Shown: positions 1 to 7,736 of the stretch, in pieces
How positions within the stretch are numbered: position 1 is the first letter of the stretch
Layout: every line of letters begins with the position of its first letter
Assembly (NCBI GenBank): GCA_964539665.1
Contig: CAZIKB010000001.1
Location: 101,046 to 165,045, forward strand
Source: CAZIKB01 sp964539665
Lineage (GTDB): Bacteria; Zhuqueibacterota; Zhuqueibacteria; Oceanimicrobiales; Oceanimicrobiaceae
Reading direction: 5' to 3'
DNA: 64,000 bases
Position numbers and translations under genes: made by a program
Notes under the pieces: model-generated
Seen by the model: only the letters and a program-made list of their open reading frames with translations
The model's database searches: none
What the model was told of the DNA's origin: nothing

Positions 1-843
1 ATTGAAGACGCCGTTTGAACTCCAACCATGCTCATCATCACCAATTAATCTTCTTTTGGGATCTGCAGATAGCGTGGTTTTACCTGTTCCGCTGAGCCCG
101 AAGAACAACGCAGCGTCACCGTTGTCTCCGACATTCGCGGAACAATGCATGGGAAGCACATCATCAAATGTCAGAAGGAAATTCAAAACAGTAAAAATCG
201 ATTTCTTAATTTCACCCCCGTAGAGTGAGTTGGCAATTATGGCCGTTCGCTCGGCAAAGTTTATTATTATGCCGGTTTCGGAGCGCGTGCCGTCGATTTT
301 GGGATCCAATTTAAAACCGCTTAAGCCAATTACAGTGAATTCTGGTATAAACCTTTTAAGGGTATCCGGATTATCAGTAGTAATAAACATGTTCCGTGCA
401 AATAAACTATGCCAGGCTTTTTCTGTAATAATACGTACAGGTAAACGATATTCCGGGTCGGCACAGGCAAAGCAGTCCTGTACGAATAATTCTTCGTCCT
501 GGCAAAAAGCCTGAACTCTCGCCAAAAGTGCATTAAATTTCTCAACGCTATAAGGTCGGTTGTATTCTCCCCACCAAATTTTACTATCTGTGGATTCTTC
601 TTTTACGACAAATTTATCAGCAGCGGCCCGCGCCGTGTGTTTGCCGGTATTAACCAGAATTGGTCCTTGATTTGCAATCTTTCCTTCGTTACGAAAAACA
701 ATCTCTTCATAAAGCGCTGAATCCGGTAAATTCCAAAAGACTCTTTCTAAATGCACTAAACCGTGATTTTTCAGTCTATAATCTGAAGCAAGCTCGAGGG
801 CTTCTTTAGTTGCAGGTGTGTCGAATTCCAAAAATTTGCTCAT
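1..843 (-). CDS. pckA: ATP-dependent phosphoenolpyruvate carboxykinase, N-terminal part (cut by window edge)
   Basis: Reading the minus strand from the ATG at 843 gives 281 uninterrupted codons running off the left edge. The protein begins MSKFLEFDTPATKE. Near residues 249-257 it has the PEP-carboxykinase P-loop GLSGTGKTT, followed by the family signature DPKRRLIGDDEHGW. This identifies the ATP-type enzyme, which interconverts oxaloacetate plus ATP with PEP, CO2 and ADP in the cytoplasm. About half of the usual ~530 residues are present; the metal- and ATP-binding C-terminal half lies outside the window. The start codon overlaps the stop of the upstream aminotransferase (ATGA), so the two are probably translationally coupled. 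That suggests coordinated handling of the oxaloacetate/aspartate node. The identity is secure; only the missing end is unseen. Confidence 0.95.
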   Translation of the reverse strand, partial: MSKFLEFDTPATKEALELASDYRLKNHGLVHLERVFWNLPDSALYEEIVFRNEGKIANQGPILVNTGKHTARAAADKFVVKEESTDSKIWWGEYNRPYSVEKFNALLARVQAFCQDEELFVQDCFACADPEYRLPVRIITEKAWHSLFARNMFITTDNPDTLKRFIPEFTVIGLSGFKLDPKIDGTRSETGIIINFAERTAIIANSLYGGEIKKSIFTVLNFLLTFDDVLPMHCSANVGDNGDAALFFGLSGTGKTTLSADPKRRLIGDDEHGWSSNGVFN

Positions 844-2057
844 GACCAGTCCCTCACTAATTTACGATCTCCAATATACAGTTCATTTGGCGAATTCAAA
901 TCTAATGCCCATTTCATTCGTTCGATTCCCTCGGTAATATCTTTTATAGAACCGCAAAAACTCAAGCGTAGATAGCCTTCCAATCCAAATTCAACTCCTG
1001 GCACGGTTAGAACCTGCACTTTATCAATTAGAAAGTTAGAAAGTTTGGTTGAATCCTTATCGTAGTTGCTGAAGTCTGCGAAGCAGTAAAAAGTACCATC
1101 CGGTTTTGTTACTCTTACACCATCGAAGGAATTCAAATGATCAATCATTACGTTTCGGTTGTTCTCCAGTGTAATTCTGAGATTCTCAACAGATGATTGA
1201 ATCCCGTTCAGCGCTCCGACTGCAGCTTTTTGTAGCAAAACAGAAGGACCGGAGGTTTGGTGTCCCTGAATATTAGTCATGACTTCAATAAGCCTTTTGT
1301 TGGCCACTGCCCAACCTATTCTGAAACCGGTCATTGCATATTGCTTGGAAACTCCATTAATAACAATAAGTTTAGAATTTTCAGATAAATCCTTAGCATA
1401 ATCATAACAGTTGATTGGTCTTCTTTTATCAAATATTAGACGGTGATATATGTCGTCCATAATTAAGTACAAATCACGTTTTTCACAAAAGTCCACCACA
1501 TCAGCGATGAATTCTTCAGAATACATCGCACCGGTTGGGTTGTTCGGGCTGTTTATGATTATGGCTTTGGTGTATGAACCCACTCTTAGTTCAGTATCCT
1601 GAATTCGTGGGTAGAAAGTTCCGTCTTCAGGAAGCACCGGCACTCCAATAGCGCCACACAATTTCGCCATATCGGGGTAACTGACCCAGTATGGCGCCGG
1701 GAAAATGATTTCTTCCTGGGGATTCAGAATGGTATGAAGCGCAACCATTACGGCTTGCTTTGCTCCTCCAGAAGCCATCACATTTTCGGGAGCAACCAAG
1801 CGATTGTAATTTTCTTCTGTATATCGAATTATAGCTTTCTTTAGCGCCGGAATTCCATCGGCAGGCGCATATCTTATTTCACCAGTATTCAAATGCGCCG
1901 CGGTTGCAATTATTGCATCCATCGGAGACTTGCTTTTGGGTTCACCGCCACCAAGATGAATAACTGGATCCCCCTTCTCACGAAGGATCGCTGCCTTTTC
2001 ATTAAGCGCCAGAGTCGGGGAAGCACCGATTGTCTTCGCAATTTCACTTATACTCAT
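840..2057 (-). CDS. class I/II PLP-dependent aminotransferase (aspartate aminotransferase-like)
   Basis: This 405-residue protein is a fold-type I, PLP-dependent aminotransferase, probably converting aspartate and 2-oxoglutarate to oxaloacetate and glutamate. Visible signatures are NSPNNPTG at about residues 169-176, a DDIYHRL cofactor-contact segment near 201-207, and the Schiff-base lysine in SKQYAMTGFRIGW (K238). A conserved substrate-carboxylate arginine lies near the C-terminus in YLRLSFCGS. An AGAAGGA Shine-Dalgarno sequence precedes the ATG. It overlaps pckA by four bases, which supports a role in feeding the oxaloacetate pool. Substrate range within the AspB/AspC/LL-DAP subfamilies cannot be settled by eye, so no symbol is given. 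Confidence 0.9.
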   Translation of the reverse strand: MSISEIAKTIGASPTLALNEKAAILREKGDPVIHLGGGEPKSKSPMDAIIATAAHLNTGEIRYAPADGIPALKKAIIRYTEENYNRLVAPENVMASGGAKQAVMVALHTILNPQEEIIFPAPYWVSYPDMAKLCGAIGVPVLPEDGTFYPRIQDTELRVGSYTKAIIINSPNNPTGAMYSEEFIADVVDFCEKRDLYLIMDDIYHRLIFDKRRPINCYDYAKDLSENSKLIVINGVSKQYAMTGFRIGWAVANKRLIEVMTNIQGHQTSGPSVLLQKAAVGALNGIQSSVENLRITLENNRNVMIDHLNSFDGVRVTKPDGTFYCFADFSNYDKDSTKLSNFLIDKVQVLTVPGVEFGLEGYLRLSFCGSIKDITEGIERMKWALDLNSPNELYIGDRKLVRDWS

Positions 2058-2075
2058 TTTAAGTCCTTCTCATAA

Positions 2076-2090
2076 AGTAAAACTTTTACT
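2076..2090. promoter_or_regulatory. 15-bp palindrome upstream of the aminotransferase-pckA pair
   Basis: A perfect inverted repeat, AGTAAAA-C-TTTTACT, lies 19 bp upstream of the aminotransferase ATG, in the only intergenic gap of this operon. Its position between a likely promoter and the ribosome-binding site fits a repressor operator. In AT-rich DNA such a short palindrome can also arise by chance. Confidence 0.25.
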
Positions 2091-2123
2091 AGTCGATTTA
2101 TAAATATTTTAGTAAATATTTGC

Positions 2124-3098
2124 CTAATTCAATAGCGAACATATACAAGCAACATCAACAATATCATTCCAATTGCAGCCACGAGACAGGTCATTGGCTG
2201 GCTTTGCCAAACCCTGGATAATCGGGCCAATAGCATTAGCGCCAGCCAAACGCTCGGTTATTTTGTAAGAAATATTACCGGCATTAAGATCCGGAAATAT
2301 TAAAACATTTGCCTTGCCGGCAACCTGGCTATCCGGAGCCTTTGATTTTGCCACAGATTCGACTAAAGCCGTGTCAACCTGCATTTCCCCATCAATGAGC
2401 AATTCTGGATTTTTACTCCTGGCAATTTCCAACGCCTTTTGAACTTTCTCAACCATGTCATGTTGTGCGCTGCCTTTAGTTGAGAAAGAAAGCAGGGCAA
2501 CAATTGGAACCTCTCCAGTTATTCTATGGTGTGTATTTGCTGATGTAATCGCTATATCAGCCAACTGTTCAGCGTCTGGCTGAGGAACCACTGCACAATC
2601 CGCGTATGTCAAAACCCGGCTATCCCGTAATATCATTTCGAACGTACTTGATACTAATGAAACTCCCGGTGCCACACCTATAATTTGAATTGCTGATCGT
2701 AATACGTCGCCCGTTGTAGAAATACTCCCGGCAACAGTTCCATCACATGCGCCTGTTCGTACCAGCATTGCTCCAAAATATAAAGGATGCTTTACGGCTT
2801 CTCGACTGATTTCAGGAGTTATGCCCTTGTGTTTACGCAGCTCAAAAAATATATTCTCAAATTCTGAGATCATCGGTGAATGCTCTGGTTCAATTATTTC
2901 CACATTATTTAAATCAATTCGGTTTTGAGCTGCTACATTTTTTATCTCATTTTCATGCCCTAAAAGTGTACACTGTAACATATTATTATTATATAAATAT
3001 TCAACTGCTTTTTGCACACGCGGGTCATTTCCTTCAGGAAAAACAATGCTTTTGTTTTTTTGCTGGGCTCTTTTTCTAATTAAATCAATAAATTTCAT
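2124..3098 (-). CDS. pta: phosphate acetyltransferase
   Basis: This 324-residue protein is the short (single-domain) phosphotransacetylase, which interconverts acetyl-CoA and acetyl phosphate. Family signatures are the N-terminal FPEGNDPRV, the LVRTGACDGTVAGSISTTGD stretch near residues 110-130, and the C-terminal FPDLNAGNISYKITERLAGA. Its length matches the ~325-residue Pta class without DRTGG/CobB-like N-terminal domains. No ackA is adjacent, so the partner acetate kinase must lie elsewhere if present. Its ATG overlaps the stop of coaD by four bases (ATGA), so rsmD, coaD and pta form one translationally coupled run. Both CoaD and Pta handle CoA-related chemistry, though the linkage may simply be historical. 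Confidence 0.93.
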   Translation of the reverse strand: MKFIDLIRKRAQQKNKSIVFPEGNDPRVQKAVEYLYNNNMLQCTLLGHENEIKNVAAQNRIDLNNVEIIEPEHSPMISEFENIFFELRKHKGITPEISREAVKHPLYFGAMLVRTGACDGTVAGSISTTGDVLRSAIQIIGVAPGVSLVSSTFEMILRDSRVLTYADCAVVPQPDAEQLADIAITSANTHHRITGEVPIVALLSFSTKGSAQHDMVEKVQKALEIARSKNPELLIDGEMQVDTALVESVAKSKAPDSQVAGKANVLIFPDLNAGNISYKITERLAGANAIGPIIQGLAKPANDLSRGCNWNDIVDVACICSLLN

Positions 3099-3589
3099 GA
3101 TTCTCTGAATTTATCAATAAGTTTTATGTGAACCAGCTCAGATACAAAAGAACTTACGTCACCATTAAATTTAGCGACTTCCTTCACTATGGTGGAATTC
3201 AAATAAGTGTATTTTTCATTTGGCATCAGGAAAACAGTAACAATGTCTTTAGCTAATTTTCGATTTACTAATGCCATTTGAAATTCATATTCAAAATCAG
3301 TAATAGCTCTCAGGCCCCTGACAATCACGTCGGCGTTTTTCTTTTTTGCATAATCCATTAATAGTCCATCAAAAGTTTCAACAATAATACCACTCAGAGT
3401 AACTGTTGACTCCAGAATCATGTCAATGCGTTCATTTACGGTAAATAAAGGCGTTTTGGTTGGATTTGTGGTCACAGCTACAATTACTGAATCAAATAAA
3501 CTTATTGCACGCTTGATGATATCGAGATGACCATTGGTAATGGGATCAAAGGTGCCCGGGTATATCGCGAGTTTTTTTTCATTAGACAT
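3095..3589 (-). CDS. coaD: phosphopantetheine adenylyltransferase
   Basis: The 164-residue product is CoaD, the fourth step of CoA biosynthesis (4'-phosphopantetheine + ATP to dephospho-CoA). It shows the nucleotidyltransferase signature YPGTFDPITNGHLDII at the N-terminus, with the TxGH active-site motif. The C-terminal block NSTIVKEVAKFNGDVSSFV corresponds to the conserved SSTxVKE region. Length is typical (about 160). The start overlaps the end of rsmD by eight bases. The rsmD-coaD order is a very common bacterial arrangement and supports both calls. Confidence 0.96.
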   Translation of the reverse strand: MSNEKKLAIYPGTFDPITNGHLDIIKRAISLFDSVIVAVTTNPTKTPLFTVNERIDMILESTVTLSGIIVETFDGLLMDYAKKKNADVIVRGLRAITDFEYEFQMALVNRKLAKDIVTVFLMPNEKYTYLNSTIVKEVAKFNGDVSSFVSELVHIKLIDKFRES

Positions 3590-4133
3590 ATTGATAAAAA
3601 GATACGACCGATTCTCCTTGTTTCTTTCGTACTTTCAACTCCAGATTCTCATGATTATTTTGCAATTCATTTTTGCCTGAGTGCTCAATTATCAACCATC
3701 CTCCATTACCAAGAATTTCAAATTGATTAATAGCTGAAATGGTATCTTGTGCTAAAGGTGAATAATATGGTGGATCAGCAAAAATTAAATCGAATTTTAG
3801 TTTTGAATTTGATAGTTTTTTAAATGCTTTTTCGGCTGAAATTCTAAATATATCAGAATTTTCTATGAAGCCGGTTAATTGTAAATTATTAAATAATATC
3901 TTCTGAGCATATTGACTATTTTCAATAAAAATAGCCCTGGCCGCGCCACGGCTCAAGGCCTCAATCCCTAAACTTCCACTACCAGCAAAGACGTCAAGTA
4001 CAAAACTATTTTCAATATAACTATTTAAAACATTAAAAATTACTTCTTTAGTGCTATCAGCAGTTGGTCTTATTAATCGATTTTTAATTGTCGTTAGTCG
4101 AACACCTCGTTTTGTTCCCGATATAATTCGCAT
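3582..4133 (-). CDS. rsmD: 16S rRNA (guanine(966)-N2)-methyltransferase
   Basis: The 183-residue protein belongs to the RsmD family, which methylates N2 of G966 in 16S rRNA on the assembled small subunit. It starts MRIISGTKRGVRL, typical of the family's N-terminal hairpin. The SAM-binding motif is LDVFAGSGSLGIEALSRGA near residues 46-64. The N6/N2-type catalytic motif appears as FADPPY near residue 119, in place of NPPY. It is the first gene of the rsmD-coaD-pta overlap chain. The length and motif order match characterised members, with nothing missing. Confidence 0.94.
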   Translation of the reverse strand: MRIISGTKRGVRLTTIKNRLIRPTADSTKEVIFNVLNSYIENSFVLDVFAGSGSLGIEALSRGAARAIFIENSQYAQKILFNNLQLTGFIENSDIFRISAEKAFKKLSNSKLKFDLIFADPPYYSPLAQDTISAINQFEILGNGGWLIIEHSGKNELQNNHENLELKVRKKQGESVVSFYQYV

Positions 4134-4154
4134 TAAATGCGTAAGCAGCTCTAA

Positions 4155-5243
4155 TTATAATGGTTGATAAAGAAATAAATTGATTACGAGAATAAGGTTT
4201 TCATCGCTAAATGAATTCATGTCCGCAGCCAATAATAAAATCTTTGTCACTTCTATATTTAGACTTTGAGTTCCTATTTCTTCTATTAAGTTTAGTATTC
4301 CAGCTTTATTGCCACTAATTCGGACTAAAATTGGTGTTTTTAGATATCCATCAACTCTTTTTCCTTGTTGAATTTGTAATGGCCGTATTTGTAACCCAAA
4401 CTGACTTGAAAGGTTGTTCACCAATTCTCTTAGTTGGTTATTATTCAAAAACTCGATATAGTCAGTAAATACCTGTCCACTTCCGGTTATGGTGCCGGCG
4501 ATTAATACTTTTTCCATAAACTGGCCATTATTGGCTATTTCACTTTCCGATATAACAGAGAAATTGCCTGCACCCAAATACTGGTTAAGCCTCTGCGTAA
4601 AGTCTTTGGCTTCTGAAGCTGATGCTGAAACGAATTCAAATCGTACTCTTTGCCCGGCATAGGATAATAATGTTGTGTTTAAATTTGACGGTAAGGACGT
4701 CATGATATTCATCACAGTTTGAATTGCCAATTTCGAGGTTGCTAAAATTTCTTCCGTCACAGAGCTTACATTTTCGCTAACTGTCGGAGTAGGGGGAATA
4801 ATATCGCGTTCTTCAGTTCTTGGTTCCTGCACGGGTGTTTGCTGCACAACTTCTTGCTCTGGTTCGGCAACAAAGTCGGAAATCTGGGCTGCCTGTGTTT
4901 CAGGTTCATCGGGGGTGGACTCATCAACAGTTTCTGAATTTGGAATGATCCGGGGTAGATCGGCCTGGTTCGTCGGTTCACTTTCTTTAAACATAAAATA
5001 ATAAATAGCCCATCCTAAAAACACAATTACTAAAAAGATAATAAATGTTGAAACAAAAGAAGAGTAACTCCTTTTGTGAGCAAAGCCAGCAGTTTTGGTA
5101 GTGTCAAATGTTTCAGTTCTTTCCTCAAACGCTAATTCCTGTGTATCCATACTGGAAGTTTGAGCAAATTCATCAACACGTTTTTCCTCGCTGGTTTTAT
5201 CTTCGCCAATTGTGTCATCGCCGATTAAATTAATATCGACCAT
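4155..5243 (-). CDS. PilN-like bitopic inner-membrane protein (type IV pilus/secretion alignment-complex type)
   Basis: I place the start at the ATG at 5243, preceded by TTGGAGAAAA, rather than at an earlier in-frame ATG that would overlap the upstream gene. The 362-residue product opens with MVDINLIGDD, reminiscent of PilN openings (M-x-x-INLL). An acidic cytoplasmic segment of about 50 residues follows, then one transmembrane helix (FVSTFIIFLVIVFLGWAIYY), a Pro/Glu-rich linker, and two alpha/beta repeats resembling the PilN/PilO periplasmic ferredoxin-like fold. It follows a PilM-like gene by 37 bp, which is the classic pilM-pilN order. Identification rests on architecture and neighbours; sequence similarity is weak. 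It could be a fused or diverged PilN/PilO-type adaptor. Confidence 0.5.
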   Translation of the reverse strand: MVDINLIGDDTIGEDKTSEEKRVDEFAQTSSMDTQELAFEERTETFDTTKTAGFAHKRSYSSFVSTFIIFLVIVFLGWAIYYFMFKESEPTNQADLPRIIPNSETVDESTPDEPETQAAQISDFVAEPEQEVVQQTPVQEPRTEERDIIPPTPTVSENVSSVTEEILATSKLAIQTVMNIMTSLPSNLNTTLLSYAGQRVRFEFVSASASEAKDFTQRLNQYLGAGNFSVISESEIANNGQFMEKVLIAGTITGSGQVFTDYIEFLNNNQLRELVNNLSSQFGLQIRPLQIQQGKRVDGYLKTPILVRISGNKAGILNLIEEIGTQSLNIEVTKILLLAADMNSFSDENLILVINLFLYQPL

Positions 5244-5280
5244 AATTTTCTCCAAATTTTTAAATATGGATTTGTTACTT

Positions 5281-6246
5281 CTATTGTATACCCCGTAATG
5301 CCGCACCGACTGAAATCATAAATCGTTCCGAACGCGATTGCTTAATTGCATCCCTGGCTTTATCGATTAACTTTATTTTTTTAAACGGATTGGCTCGGTC
5401 TATCCGCACGTTATGGCTATTCTGCAAGCCTTCTAAAACGTTGTCTTCCACTCCTTCACCATACAGCAAAATTTCATTTAAGTCCTCGACTCCTCTCCCT
5501 ATTTGTTGATCCAAGATGATTCTCCGTAGTTCTTTAGAAATAAAACGAGCAATTGAATCATCTTGACCCGGGGTATCACTATCTTTTGATTGAAATGTTA
5601 AATCCTGAGATAAAAAATAATTCCGGCCATTTAGTATTGAAAAATGAACTGTTTTCTCTTCAATATCAATAAGTCCAATTCTATCGGCGCCACTATAGTC
5701 ATAATTTAATTGTAAGGCTCGTTGTGCTGAAAAAATATCAACATCCACAACTTTCAGTTGAAGGTGGGTATGCTGAAATAACTGCTTTAGATATTCAACT
5801 ATTTTTTTTCGAACAACAACGACAAGCATATTATAAAGAGGTCCATTTTCGGAACCTTGATTAATTTGCTCAAAATCAATAATATACTCTTCAATTGGTG
5901 ATATTGCAAACTGACGCACTTCCCAATTCAAATGATCATGCAATTTCTTCTGTTCAAGCGCTTTGTCAACAGGTATCTTTTTGATCAATACCATTCTGGA
6001 ATCTAATGAAAACGCTGCCTGAGTTTCTTGAAATTGCTGAGATTCACAAAGCCTGTTAATATCTTCTGCAAATCTACGAGCCATACTTTTATCAGAAAAT
6101 ACATCAAAATTAAAAGGTCTTCGAACGCGACCATGCGCAACCTGAGTTACCTGAAACTCGTTTAATAATTTCTTCCCTTCGACGATTCTAAGTTGATCAT
6201 CAATTAAACTAATTCCGAGTATCCCAGTGTTTTCATCCTGGGTCAT
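5281..6246 (-). CDS. PilM-like actin-fold protein
   Basis: The 321-residue protein looks like a diverged PilM, the cytoplasmic actin-like ATPase that binds the PilN tail in type IV pilus and type II secretion machines. Supporting segments are the N-terminal GILGISLIDDQLRIVEG (first strand pair), a central VLIKKIPVD...LNWEVRQFAISPIEEYIIDFE region equivalent to the PilM helix pair preceding the WE-x-x-x-x-P-x-x-x-x-D motif, and a second actin subdomain beginning ADRIGLIDIEEKTVHFSIL. The end, FMISVGAALRGI, matches the conserved SxGLALR close of PilM-type proteins. The canonical phosphate-binding residues look degenerate (IDIEEKT instead of DIGxxxT), so ATP binding is uncertain. Neighbours are a PilN-like and a prepilin-like gene. 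Confidence 0.6.
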   Translation of the reverse strand: MTQDENTGILGISLIDDQLRIVEGKKLLNEFQVTQVAHGRVRRPFNFDVFSDKSMARRFAEDINRLCESQQFQETQAAFSLDSRMVLIKKIPVDKALEQKKLHDHLNWEVRQFAISPIEEYIIDFEQINQGSENGPLYNMLVVVVRKKIVEYLKQLFQHTHLQLKVVDVDIFSAQRALQLNYDYSGADRIGLIDIEEKTVHFSILNGRNYFLSQDLTFQSKDSDTPGQDDSIARFISKELRRIILDQQIGRGVEDLNEILLYGEGVEDNVLEGLQNSHNVRIDRANPFKKIKLIDKARDAIKQSRSERFMISVGAALRGIQ

Positions 6247-6267
6247 TGTTATCTCCTCACTATCAGA

Positions 6268-7164
6268 CTATTGACCTGCCTCCCAACTTTTCTCTCCTTT
6301 GACAACTTTTCCATGATTATTTATATTGAGACCACCTATTTTCGATTTAAAAAAATTACTCTGAAAGGTTTGAACATCTTGACTGTCAATTGGGCAAAAA
6401 ATGTGTATATATTTTATAACTGCGGTATCCTCAGAAACAATGTGATAAGGTTTGTAGACAGTTGGACAATAGAATAACGAATCCAATTTACCGCCTTGAA
6501 ATTCATCGAGTTCGACTAATACTTTATTAAATTCCGCGATGACCGAAGTTATATTCTCTATAATTTTCTCAGCAGTTTTTTGTGCTTCAGTTAGTTCCTC
6601 GTTTTCAATTAAGTTTTTTACAATATCCATGTCTAAAGTAAATTTCTTGGAATCTACTGTTAGAAATGCTCTTTTTAATTGTTCGACAGGAGTATTGGGA
6701 AGATTTTTCATCCTGTCATGAACATACTCAATATATCCGGCAAGTCTTCTCGACTCCATTTTTAGGTTTTGTTGAATATCAATTAATGAATCCCTCATAA
6801 CCGTGTCCATTGGCGCTGAAAGATTCGACAGAATTAAGTTTTCTAAAGAAAGAAAATTATTTAATTGTGTTACTGTTGAATCCAGACCAGCTCTTATTAT
6901 AGAATCAACATAGGTTGAATATTGTGTGTTCGTTTTTAAAAATTCAACAACCTCATTTAAAGAATCAGAATATACGGTATTATACTTTTGAAATTGAAGT
7001 TCCGCATTTAAAATATCATTCATTCTCTCTCTACATGCGGTCGTGTTAAACTCCTCATTTTCGGTGATTATTTTAGGATAAATTATTGACCATATAAGTA
7101 CTATCGCCAAAACCACGATTAGAACCTCGTAAATAATAGAACCTTTTGCCTTTTCGTCTGACAT
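6268..7164 (-). CDS. prepilin/pseudopilin-like membrane protein
   Basis: This 298-residue protein has a short charged leader ending in glycine, then SIIYEVLIVVLAIVLIWSII. That fits a type IV prepilin cleavage motif: G at -1, hydrophobic N-methylation region, and Glu at +5, followed by a continuous hydrophobic helix. The rest is a helical, coiled-coil-rich extracytoplasmic domain without further membrane spans. A segment shortly after the helix (MNDILNAELQFQKYNTVYS) resembles the pilin alpha1-C region. At 298 residues it is long for a major pilin, and more like a minor pilin or pseudopilin. It precedes the PilM-like and PilN-like genes in the same direction with a 21-bp gap. No peptidase or motor gene is present here, so function is inferred. 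Confidence 0.5.
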   Translation of the reverse strand: MSDEKAKGSIIYEVLIVVLAIVLIWSIIYPKIITENEEFNTTACRERMNDILNAELQFQKYNTVYSDSLNEVVEFLKTNTQYSTYVDSIIRAGLDSTVTQLNNFLSLENLILSNLSAPMDTVMRDSLIDIQQNLKMESRRLAGYIEYVHDRMKNLPNTPVEQLKRAFLTVDSKKFTLDMDIVKNLIENEELTEAQKTAEKIIENITSVIAEFNKVLVELDEFQGGKLDSLFYCPTVYKPYHIVSEDTAVIKYIHIFCPIDSQDVQTFQSNFFKSKIGGLNINNHGKVVKGEKSWEAGQ

Positions 7165-7209
7165 TTCTCCTCCCTCATAATAATTAATTTGGACTAATTT
7201 GAAGCTTAA

Positions 7210-7731
7210 TCAATTTAAAGATATATAATGTTTAATTTTGTTAAAAGTCGCGCTTCCTATTCCTTTAACTTGTTGTAGCTCCTCAATAGAATTAAAGCCT
7301 CCTTTTTTTTGTCGGAAATAAATAATTTTTTCTGCTAATACCGGTCCAACCCTGGGAATCATTTGCAACTCCTCTTGATTTGCTTCATTTATATTAATCA
7401 AAAATTTCTTTTTTTGATCCAGAGCTGTATTTTCATTTCCTTGTGCAACTTGAAATGAATATTTTGAAACAGAACCAGCAATTTGGTTTCCTGATTCATT
7501 ATGGTCGATTGCAGAAATATTTGCCTCTTCAATAGACTGATTTGATTCGACACTCTTGTTACTCTTAATTTCTTCTGAGCGTTGTTTGAACTCCTCAATA
7601 TAATCAGAATTCACCTCTTTAATCATTATTTCGCTAAAATACCGATCGTATAATGTAACAACTGACCCAACGAAAAATGTAAAAATAAGAAATATTACAA
7701 TACCCTGTTCCTGCTTGGTAAATCCTAACAT
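7210..7731 (-). CDS. ComEA-type helix-hairpin-helix DNA-binding protein
   Basis: The 173-residue product has one N-terminal transmembrane segment (IVIFLIFTFFVGSVVTLY), a low-complexity Ser/Asn/Glu linker, and a C-terminal tandem helix-hairpin-helix domain of about 60 residues. That domain contains INEANQEELQMIPRVGP followed by the second hairpin VKGIGSATFNKI. This is the ComEA layout: a membrane-anchored protein outside the cytoplasmic membrane that binds incoming double-stranded DNA during transformation. It sits six bases after dnaJ and upstream of a prepilin-like, PilM-like and PilN-like set, so a DNA-uptake pseudopilus is a natural reading. HhH domains also occur in unrelated proteins, but the membrane anchor and terminal location favour ComEA. 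Confidence 0.8.
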   Translation of the reverse strand: MLGFTKQEQGIVIFLIFTFFVGSVVTLYDRYFSEIMIKEVNSDYIEEFKQRSEEIKSNKSVESNQSIEEANISAIDHNESGNQIAGSVSKYSFQVAQGNENTALDQKKKFLININEANQEELQMIPRVGPVLAEKIIYFRQKKGGFNSIEELQQVKGIGSATFNKIKHYISLN

Positions 7732-7736
7732 CTCGC

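Noticed and set aside
2..514. Plus-strand frames of 73 and 94 codons at the left edge
   Set aside because: They lie antisense to the clear pckA frame.
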